Positions 1 to 4,864 of a stretch of DNA of 8,715 bases are shown here, in pieces. This stretch comes from Phormidesmis priestleyi. GTDB taxonomy: Bacteria; Cyanobacteriota; Cyanobacteriia; Phormidesmidales; Phormidesmidaceae. Position 1 is the stretch's first letter. The number at the start of each line of letters is the position of its first letter. The DNA lies in the NCBI GenBank assembly GCA_003242115.1, contig QBMP01000025.1, positions 2,156-10,870 on the forward strand. Direction: 5' to 3'. The notes beneath the pieces are model-generated. The model was not told where the DNA came from, made no database searches, and saw only the letters and a list, made by a program, of their open reading frames with translations. Made by a program: the position numbers and the translations under genes.

Positions 1-650
1 AGGCTGGAGAGATCGCTCAGCACGGGTACAAAGCCATTTTCATCGGCGCTGACCCACATTTCTTGCAGTTTTTGATTCTGTACTTCTAGCCAATGAACCG
101 GAAAAGCATCGATCAATTCATTGGAAAAAGCGCAGCCGATAAGTTCACTGCCGATAAGTTCACTTGAGGCAGCATTTGAGGCAAGGTCAGATAAGTCTTG
201 CCAAACGAGTGAAACGCCTTGCTGTTGCCAATGGCTCAGACGATTTTGCTGCTCGGCTTTGAGCGCCGCTGACTTTTCGATCACGATATAGTGAAGGGTT
301 TTGAAGCAGTCAGGATGATGAACTTGCAGGTGGCTGAGCACATCGGCGGCGACTAGCCCTTGGCCTGCGCCCATTTCTACCAGCGTAAACGGATCGGGAT
401 GTCCTAACGCTGCCCACATATCTACAAACTGCTCGGCGAGGATCTCGCCAAAATCATGACCCATATGAGGTGAGGTAATAAAGTCTCCCTGCGGGCCAAG
501 GATGCTGGGGCGCGTTGTATAGTAGCCAAATTGCGGATGATATAGCGCGATCGCCATAAACTCAGCAAAGGGGATACGCTGCTGTTGACTCTGCTGAATT
601 TGCTGAGTAATAGCCTGAGTTATGTTTTGAGGAGTTTTCAACTGTTCCAT
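1..650 (-). CDS. MidA/NDUFAF7-family class I SAM-dependent methyltransferase, C-terminus cut by window edge
   Basis: The minus-strand frame is open from ATG at 650-648 to the left edge and gives 216 residues; the family is usually near 400, so about half is present. Seen: a Gly-Asp-Phe-Ile-Thr-Ser stretch at residues 55-60 followed by a His-Asp-Phe-Gly-Glu segment (65-69), a SAM-binding motif I of the form VEMGAGQG (91-98), and a Ser-Asn-Glu-Leu-Ile-Asp-Ala-Phe-Pro motif (176-184). These match the family of mitochondrial NDUFAF7, which methylates an arginine in a complex I subunit, and bacterial/amoebal MidA homologues (COG1565). By analogy the target could be an NDH-1 subunit, but that is inference. 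A GAGG ribosome-binding site (complement of 655-658) lies 4 nt before the ATG and supports this start. The gene is divergent from the one at 935. A 15-bp in-frame duplication gives two Ser-Glu-Leu-Ile-Gly units (163-172). Confidence 0.88.
   Translation of the reverse strand, partial: MEQLKTPQNITQAITQQIQQSQQQRIPFAEFMAIALYHPQFGYYTTRPSILGPQGDFITSPHMGHDFGEILAEQFVDMWAALGHPDPFTLVEMGAGQGLVAADVLSHLQVHHPDCFKTLHYIVIEKSAALKAEQQNRLSHWQQQGVSLVWQDLSDLASNAASSELIGSELIGCAFSNELIDAFPVHWLEVQNQKLQEMWVSADENGFVPVLSDLSS
135..164 (-). repeat. Perfect 15-bp tandem duplication inside the methyltransferase gene
   Basis: The unit GCCGATAAGTTCACT occurs twice without mismatch, at 135-149 and 150-164. On the coding strand it is in frame and encodes Ser-Glu-Leu-Ile-Gly twice (residues 163-172), directly before the segment leading to the SNELIDAFP motif. 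Perfect identity suggests a recent slippage event. Confidence 0.95.
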
Positions 651-676
651 ATAACCTCAGAGTAGAATATCCGATT

Positions 677-696
677 AGCGGCACCAAGCGGCATCA
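677..696. repeat. Degenerate 10-bp tandem repeat in divergent promoter region
   Basis: AGCGGCACCA (677-686) is followed directly by AGCGGCATCA (687-696), with one mismatch. The repeat sits 27-46 bp upstream of the leftward start codon, so it would lie in or near the leader of that gene. Confidence 0.7.
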
Positions 697-724
697 AATC
701 AGTGTCAAATTATCGCGCATAAAT

Positions 725-746
725 CCCGCAATTGACCCGCAATTGA
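725..746. repeat. Perfect 11-bp tandem repeat in divergent promoter region
   Basis: CCCGCAATTGA occurs twice with no gap (725-735, 736-746). The 11-bp period is close to one helical turn, so both copies would present the same face of DNA to a binding protein. Each copy contains the palindrome CAATTG. Slippage is the simpler explanation; an operator role is inference. Confidence 0.75.
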
Positions 747-812
747 GTGGAGCATTTGGAGATGCAAACGTTCTGGATAATCTTTGAAAGCCTTAGTTTG
801 AATAGCTTAGAG

Positions 813-826
813 ATGCTTTTAAGCAT
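813..826. promoter_or_regulatory. Near-palindrome ATGCTT-TT-AAGCAT, possible operator
   Basis: Two perfect 6-bp inverted half-sites (813-818 and 821-826) are separated by TT. It lies about 110 bp upstream of the CofE-like start codon and has no T-run after it, so it is not a terminator. A 6-bp inverted repeat can arise by chance in AT-rich DNA. Confidence 0.25.
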
Positions 827-881
827 TACAAAGAATTAAGCCTGAGCCATCATAGCCGTAAATTAAACGCAGACAATCACC

Positions 882-887
882 TACAAT
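882..887 (+). promoter_or_regulatory. Weak -10-like hexamer TACAAT upstream of the CofE-like gene
   Basis: TACAAT differs from TATAAT at one position and lies 47 bp before the ATG at 935. No good -35 hexamer stands 16-18 bp upstream, so this is only a candidate. Confidence 0.25.
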
Positions 888-934
888 TCTGGGACATCAT
901 AATTCCCCGGTTTATTTAGGAGCGCTGTTTAGCC

Positions 935-2101
935 ATGTCGGCCATCGGAACGTTATTTTCACTGCTGATTCTCATCGGCATTGCCGCCTATCTTTGGATT
1001 GAATGGCAGTACTCTCAGCGCCCCGGCAATGACTTAGAGCTAAGTGTCACCGACTGGTCATTCGATTCCTACGACAGCGCCCACTACGCGATTTCGCTTG
1101 ACACCGTTTTTACCAACCGCACTCGCACTCTCGAAATTTTCATCCCCGAAGTCAAGGTGGAATACGAACTGCTTTCTGGCAGTAGCCTGGAAGGCATACA
1201 GGTCAAAACCCAACTAACGCCGCAGCATGAAGACTTTCCGGCCCGCCCAGACAACTATTGGTTTGCCTACATCGTCAAAGTCGGCAAAGCTACCAAAGCC
1301 CATCTCAAGGTCGATATTACTGGCGCTGATCTCAGCGGCCTCAAGTCGCTTTGGCTACAGGTGCACTACATCACCTACGGCCCCGAAGGTCGCATCCCCA
1401 AAACCGGCCATCTGATAGTTCCGCTCAAATTTCCTAAGCCCGAAGCCGCGACCAACTGGCGTGAAAACAGCGTTGCCCACATCCTGCCCGTGCCTACGCA
1501 CCTGCTTACCAACCTGGATAATACTGTCGAAATCGTTAAGCACTACGTTCAGCCGATTGCCAAACCGGGCGATATCGTCACCATCGGCGAAACGCCTGTC
1601 GCCATCATGCAAAGCCGACTGCGGCACCCCAACACCATTCGCCCCGGCTGGCTGGCCAAGCGACTGTGCTACTACTTTATGCCCACCTCTAGCTTAGCGA
1701 CCGCCTGCGGAATGCAGACTCTCATAGATGTTTCTGGCCCCTGGCAGGTGGCTAGCGCTTTTGTGATTGGCGCGGTGGCCAAAGTCTGCGGCAAACCCGG
1801 CATGTTTTATCAGCTAGCGGGTGAGCAGGCCCGCCTGATTGACGACGTGACCGGCACCTTGCCGCCGTTTGATCAGTTTATTGTGCTTGGCCCAGCGCAT
1901 TCTCAGCGCCTAGTCGATGAAATTTACCAAGAAACGGGGCTGAAAGCGGCGATTGTCGATGTCAACGATTTGAAAGCGGTTAAAATATTAGCAGCGACGG
2001 CAGGCACCGATCAGCTACTGCTGACTCAGGCGCTAATTGATAACCCAGCAGGTAATGCCGATGAGCAAACGCCCGTTGTGTTGATTCGTCCTAAGTCTTA
2101 A
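935..2101 (+). CDS. Membrane-anchored protein with CofE (F420-0:gamma-glutamyl ligase)-like C-terminal domain
   Basis: The 388-residue product has one hydrophobic N-terminal segment (about 4-22) followed by a charged stretch, so it is probably a single-pass anchored protein. Residues about 33-167 form a beta-rich region with no motif I recognise. From about 180 it resembles the CofE family: ILPVPTHL (183-190), a PGDIV-x-IGET segment (211-220) followed by a Gln-Ser-Arg, and a late region with a Val-Ile-Gly-Ala-Val-Ala run (277-282) and an Asp-Asp-Val-Thr-Gly segment (303-307). CofE adds glutamate to coenzyme F420-0 using GTP. Most cyanobacteria are not known to have the full F420 pathway, so the real substrate is unknown and the enzyme name should not be taken literally. 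An AGGAG at 918-922 lies 12 nt before the ATG. The stop is followed by a 12-bp tandem repeat and, after 41 bp, the GNAT gene. Confidence 0.72.
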   Translation: MSAIGTLFSLLILIGIAAYLWIEWQYSQRPGNDLELSVTDWSFDSYDSAHYAISLDTVFTNRTRTLEIFIPEVKVEYELLSGSSLEGIQVKTQLTPQHEDFPARPDNYWFAYIVKVGKATKAHLKVDITGADLSGLKSLWLQVHYITYGPEGRIPKTGHLIVPLKFPKPEAATNWRENSVAHILPVPTHLLTNLDNTVEIVKHYVQPIAKPGDIVTIGETPVAIMQSRLRHPNTIRPGWLAKRLCYYFMPTSSLATACGMQTLIDVSGPWQVASAFVIGAVAKVCGKPGMFYQLAGEQARLIDDVTGTLPPFDQFIVLGPAHSQRLVDEIYQETGLKAAIVDVNDLKAVKILAATAGTDQLLLTQALIDNPAGNADEQTPVVLIRPKS

Positions 2102-2126
2102 TACCAGCCTTAATACCAGTCTTAAT
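2097..2126 (+). repeat. 12-bp tandem repeat, 2.5 copies, starting inside the stop codon region
   Basis: CTTAATACCAGC (2097-2108), CTTAATACCAGT (2109-2120) and a partial CTTAAT (2121-2126) fill most of the 41-bp spacer between the CofE-like and GNAT genes. The first copy includes the stop codon TAA (2099-2101), so each copy carries another TAA in phase with it. Confidence 0.85.
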
Positions 2127-2142
2127 CCCTCCCCACTTAGCT

Positions 2143-3513
2143 ATGACTCGCAATCAATCGTCAGATGACGGTCTTTTTATCCGCTCTATTCACCTGCGGG
2201 ATCTAGATAATTTACGGGTGGCTGGGGCGACTGAAATTGCCTCTCACGATACCGAAACGCCAGAAATCGCTGAATACATTCAAAAGCTACGCCGCTGGTA
2301 CGGGCCGATGAAAGCCCTAGCGCTGTTTCCCAATCCGCTACAGCACATTTTTTCAGCCTTTGTGGCTGAAGCCGACGGCAATTTGCACGGCATGGTGCAG
2401 GTGTCGCCCTTTAACCGCACTTTGAGCACTTGGAAAGTGGATCGAATGCTGGTTAATTTGGCTAAAAAATCAGCTAAGGCGGCTCAAACAGCGCTAGATC
2501 AAGAAGATCTGAGCGCTGAAGAGTTGGCTGAAAGTGGTTTGACTGAAACTGATTTGGCTGAAACTGACTTGGCGGGCGGCGATCGCCCATCCACCAACCC
2601 CAAGCTGCACCTGGGATTAGACGTCGGCTCACTGCTATTGCGCCATTGCTTTGAGCATATCCGCGAAGCTCAGTACTGGATTAGCGAAACTGACGTCAAT
2701 GACAAATTTGGTCTATCGCTGTACCGGCACAATGGTTTTCAGCCGCTAGCGAGAGTTACCTACTGGTCAATTCAGCCAGAGCAGCTCGAAGCGCTCTCCA
2801 ATCACGATCCAGATTTGCCCAACCTGCTGCCGGTGAGCAATGCCGATGCGCAGCTAATCTATCAGCTAGAGACAGTAGCCGTGCCGCCGCTGGTACGTCA
2901 GGTATTTGACTACCAAATTCAAGACTTCAAAACCACGCTCACCGGCAAGGTCAAAGACCGGCTCACCCGCTGGGTAAACCACGAAGACACCGTATCGGCC
3001 TACGTGTTTGAGCCGCAGCGAAAGACGGCGATTGGCTTTTTTGAAATCAAAATTTGCCGAGACGGTAGCGCCGCTCATACCGCTAGGCTAACGGTGCATC
3101 CGGCCTACACCTGGCTATACCCGGAGCTGATGGCCCAAATGGCAGGCGTCGTGCAAAAATTCCCGAATCAGCCGCTGCAAATTACGTCGCTCGACTATCA
3201 GACCGAGCGAGAAGACTACCTCCGGCAGATTGGCGCACTCGAAATTGAGCATACGCTGATGATGTCGCGATCGGTTTGGCATAAGGTGCGCGAGTCTAAA
3301 GCGGGCGCTTTGGAAGGGCTAAAGCTTCCTAGCAGCCTGAGTGGCTTGCAGCCATCTGGAACGCCAATACCGGGGCAATTTTCTTCTCACGATGGCCTGT
3401 CTTGGGATAGATTAGCCTGGGACAGGTTTTGGCTAGAAAGCATGTCTAAGCTATCGCTAGAAGGTCGTACAGGCGAAAATAAATCAAAGGATGGCGATCC
3501 AGCGTCTGATTAG
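2143..3513 (+). CDS. GNAT-family N-acetyltransferase-like protein, long form with insertion
   Basis: The 456-residue product begins with an Arg-x-Ile-x-x-x-Asp opening (14-20) typical of GNAT domains. A strand at 71-88 (SAFVAEADGNLHGMVQV) matches the family, as does the late motif TDVNDKFGLSLYRHNGF (183-199), a typical GNAT end motif. Between strand WKVDRMLV (97-104) and helix VGSLLLRHCF (161-170) lie about 50 extra residues (105-155), rich in Ala, Glu, Asp and Leu, with a five-residue repeat. The usual R-x-x-G-x-G/A acetyl-CoA loop is not clearly present; only Gly162 remains in place. Residues 230-385 form a second domain that may be another degenerate GNAT fold; the C-terminal 70 residues look disordered. 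The substrate is unknown. No Shine-Dalgarno sequence precedes the ATG. It lies 41 bp after the CofE-like gene and 68 bp before ruvX. Confidence 0.78.
   Translation: MTRNQSSDDGLFIRSIHLRDLDNLRVAGATEIASHDTETPEIAEYIQKLRRWYGPMKALALFPNPLQHIFSAFVAEADGNLHGMVQVSPFNRTLSTWKVDRMLVNLAKKSAKAAQTALDQEDLSAEELAESGLTETDLAETDLAGGDRPSTNPKLHLGLDVGSLLLRHCFEHIREAQYWISETDVNDKFGLSLYRHNGFQPLARVTYWSIQPEQLEALSNHDPDLPNLLPVSNADAQLIYQLETVAVPPLVRQVFDYQIQDFKTTLTGKVKDRLTRWVNHEDTVSAYVFEPQRKTAIGFFEIKICRDGSAAHTARLTVHPAYTWLYPELMAQMAGVVQKFPNQPLQITSLDYQTEREDYLRQIGALEIEHTLMMSRSVWHKVRESKAGALEGLKLPSSLSGLQPSGTPIPGQFSSHDGLSWDRLAWDRFWLESMSKLSLEGRTGENKSKDGDPASD
2524..2568 (+). repeat. Degenerate 15-bp in-frame repeat in the GNAT gene
   Basis: Three consecutive 15-bp units related to TTGGCTGAAACTGAT encode Leu-Ala-Glu-Ser-Gly, Leu-Thr-Glu-Thr-Asp and Leu-Ala-Glu-Thr-Asp (residues 128-142), with a decayed fourth unit after them. 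The second and third copies differ at only a few bases. The spacing recalls pentapeptide repeats, but there are too few copies for a beta-helix. Confidence 0.8.
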
Positions 3514-3564
3514 TCTGAGTTAGTTTGAACTTAGAGCTAAAGGCAAAGATTACGAAAAGAGAGC

Positions 3565-3573
3565 AGGATCAGG
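3565..3573 (+). promoter_or_regulatory. Ribosome-binding site region that decides the ruvX start
   Basis: AGGATCAGG contains two AG-rich cores; the second AGG ends 8 nt before the ATG at 3582. The longer alternative, a TTG at 3525, has no such element and would add 19 charged residues before the conserved N-terminus. Confidence 0.5.
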
Positions 3574-3581
3574 CAGCCAAA

Positions 3582-4061
3582 ATGGTTTCGGCATTGGGGT
3601 TAGATTTGGGCGCAAAGCGAATTGGGGTGGCAGGGTGCGATCGCACTGGCCTGATCGCCACCGGCCTCACCACGCTGCACCGCACCAGCTTTGACAGCAT
3701 TCTGGTGCCCTTACGCCAGCTCATCAATGAAAGATCTGTTGATATATTAGTCGTCGGACTGCCGTACACTATGGACGGACAAATCGGCACCCAGGCCAAA
3801 AAAATTCAAAAGCTAGCGCGCCGCCTATCTGTCACACTAGATCTGCCCGTAGAATTTGTCGATGAGCGCCTGACCTCATTTGCCGCCGAACAGCTTCTGC
3901 AAGCAGCAGACCCCGCTGCTATCAGCAAATCCGACCGTCATCGCCGCCGTCATCAGCCCAACAACAAAAGCGGCATCATTGACCGCAAAGCCGCCGCTAT
4001 CATCCTCCAGCAGTGGCTAGACGACCGGCCCACACTCGCTGCCTCCAATCCCCTCTGCTAA
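3582..4061 (+). CDS. ruvX: RuvX/YqgF family putative Holliday junction resolvase / pre-16S rRNA nuclease
   Basis: From ATG 3582 the product has 159 residues, the usual size for the family. It has an RNase H-like fold signature: LGLDLGAKRIGVA (5-17) with catalytic Asp8, VVGLPYTMDG (57-66), VDERLTS (93-99) with catalytic Glu95, and IIDRKAAAIILQQWL (132-146) with Asp134. An Asp-Arg-His-Arg-Arg-Arg-His basic stretch (118-124) precedes the last motif and may contact nucleic acid. The family is linked to Holliday-junction resolution and, in E. coli, to maturation of the 16S rRNA 5' end. The frame is also open from a TTG at 3525 (178 residues), but the conserved core then starts late and no ribosome-binding site is seen. 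It is followed after 51 bp by the DUF1292/DUF3727 gene, an order that recalls yrrK-yrzB in Firmicutes. Confidence 0.92.
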   Translation: MVSALGLDLGAKRIGVAGCDRTGLIATGLTTLHRTSFDSILVPLRQLINERSVDILVVGLPYTMDGQIGTQAKKIQKLARRLSVTLDLPVEFVDERLTSFAAEQLLQAADPAAISKSDRHRRRHQPNNKSGIIDRKAAAIILQQWLDDRPTLAASNPLC

Positions 4062-4100
4062 ATTTCCCGTTGCTCTTTCCCTTAATCCCTCTTCCCCCCC

Positions 4101-4105
4101 AGGAG
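4101..4105 (+). promoter_or_regulatory. Strong Shine-Dalgarno AGGAG before the DUF3727 gene
   Basis: AGGAG ends 7 nt before the ATG at 4113 and fixes that start. It is the best-spaced ribosome-binding site in the window and follows a C-rich pyrimidine tract. Confidence 0.75.
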
Positions 4106-4112
4106 ATGCCTC

Positions 4113-4706
4113 ATGGTCTTCGACCCTAGCTCAATTGACGAACCCACCGAATATCCGATTGTCACGCTCACCGACGAAGAGCGCCGCCAGCTCCCTTGCT
4201 ACGTCGAAAAAACGATGGACGTAGAGGGTGAGGAATTTTTGCTGCTGCTGCCAGTGAACCTGCCGATTGAGGTGTTTGTGTGGCAGAGCGCGGCGGAAGC
4301 GGGCATAGAAGATGATGAAGATGAAGGCGAAGTGCTTGTCGATGTAGAAGATGAAGACATTGAGGCGCTGTTTCCGTCGGCGCGGGCGGTGCTAGCTGAA
4401 TTAGATCTTTTGCTAGAGCGCTCGGCCCATACTCTCACCGCTGCTGGAGATCTGCCCGAAGCGGATGAGGAAGACTGCTTTTCATTAGAAATTGATGAAG
4501 AGGGCAGTGAGCCGATGACAGAAGAATTTCAGCTCTTGGCGACGTTTTTTCATGAGGGTAGTCAGTACAGCCTCTGTACGCCGATTGAGCCACTGATGTT
4601 TTTTGCGCGTAGAGAAGCCGATGGCAGCGTTGAGCTAGTGGAGCCTGAAGAGTTTCAAAAAATGCGATCGCAGCTAGAAGATAAGCTATTTGACGTTTTA
4701 GAGTAA
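4113..4706 (+). CDS. Acidic DUF1292/DUF3727 domain protein
   Basis: The 197-residue product is strongly acidic, with runs of Glu and Asp at 65-84, 116-137 and 170-190. The N-terminal part has the DUF1292-like pattern: a Val-Thr-Leu-Thr-Asp-Glu-Glu opening (17-23) and a GEEFLLLLPVNLPIEVF segment (39-55). The second half carries EEFQLLATFFHEGSQYSL (137-154) and TPIEPLMFFARRE (156-168), as in cyanobacterial DUF3727 proteins. No signal peptide or membrane segment is seen, so it is probably soluble. The function is unknown. In Firmicutes a small DUF1292 protein (YrzB) also lies next to ruvX (yrrK), near an mltG homologue, so the association is old. The gene may be co-transcribed with ruvX. A 15-bp minisatellite and a hairpin follow it. 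Confidence 0.85.
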   Translation: MVFDPSSIDEPTEYPIVTLTDEERRQLPCYVEKTMDVEGEEFLLLLPVNLPIEVFVWQSAAEAGIEDDEDEGEVLVDVEDEDIEALFPSARAVLAELDLLLERSAHTLTAAGDLPEADEEDCFSLEIDEEGSEPMTEEFQLLATFFHEGSQYSLCTPIEPLMFFARREADGSVELVEPEEFQKMRSQLEDKLFDVLE

Positions 4707-4745
4707 AGTTTGAAACAGTGGTTTTGGATGCTATTTCCATAGCGC

Positions 4746-4805
4746 TCAATCAGAATGACTTCAATCAGAATGACTTCAATCACAGTGACTTCAATCAGAA
4801 TGACT
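4746..4805 (+). repeat. Four-copy 15-bp minisatellite between DUF3727 gene and mltG
   Basis: Units TCAATCAGAATGACT at 4746-4760, 4761-4775 and 4791-4805 are identical; the third (4776-4790, TCAATCACAGTGACT) differs at two positions. A further TCA follows. The array fills over a third of the 158-bp spacer. In one frame it reads as repeats of Ser-Ile-Arg-Met-Thr, but there is no supported start before it, so I treat it as non-coding. Confidence 0.95.
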
Positions 4806-4820
4806 TCATGACGACTCTAC

Positions 4821-4855
4821 ATAGCTAGTTATCTCAACAGGTAGCTATCTTTTTT
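4821..4855 (+). terminator. Hairpin with T-run just before mltG, possible weak terminator or attenuator
   Basis: ATAGCTA (4821-4827) pairs perfectly with TAGCTAT (4842-4848) around a 14-nt loop, and after one C comes a run of six T (4850-4855). This has terminator layout, but the stem is AT-rich with only two GC pairs and the loop is long, so it would be weak. It ends 9 nt before the mltG start codon, which also makes a role in translation possible. Confidence 0.4.
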
Positions 4856-4864
4856 ATTGACATT

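Larger units (their letters stand above)
651..934. promoter_or_regulatory. Divergent intergenic region between the methyltransferase and CofE-like genes
   Basis: This 284-bp stretch must carry the start signals for both flanking genes. It is AT-richer than the genes. It holds a degenerate 10-bp tandem repeat (677-696), a perfect 11-bp tandem repeat (725-746), a 14-bp near-palindrome (813-826) and a weak -10-like hexamer (882-887). On the minus strand there is a perfect TTGACA (complement of 703-708), but no -10 box stands at the right distance, so I do not call a promoter for the leftward gene. I see no convincing ORF or RNA gene. Confidence 0.6.

Noticed and set aside
703..708. Perfect minus-strand TTGACA (-35 consensus)
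   Set aside because: No -10-like hexamer lies 16-18 bp downstream on that strand, so it is probably chance.
2524..2568. Pentapeptide-repeat domain in the GNAT protein
   Set aside because: Only about three degenerate five-residue units are present, far fewer than a right-handed beta-helix needs.
4199..4438. Minus-strand open frame opposite the DUF3727 gene
   Set aside because: Its Ser/Thr-rich translation is the antisense of the Glu/Asp-rich stretches of the real gene; no motif or start signal supports it.
4730..4743. Small hairpin GCTAT-TTCC-ATAGC after the DUF3727 stop
   Set aside because: A 5-bp stem with no T-run after it is too weak to call a terminator.
4755..4811. Tiny frame through the minisatellite reading as repeats of Ser-Ile-Arg-Met-Thr
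   Set aside because: It is only 18 codons, has no ribosome-binding site, and exists because the unit is 15 bp with no stop in that frame. It shares the frame of the DUF3727 gene, but two stops (4704-4706 and 4740-4742) separate them.
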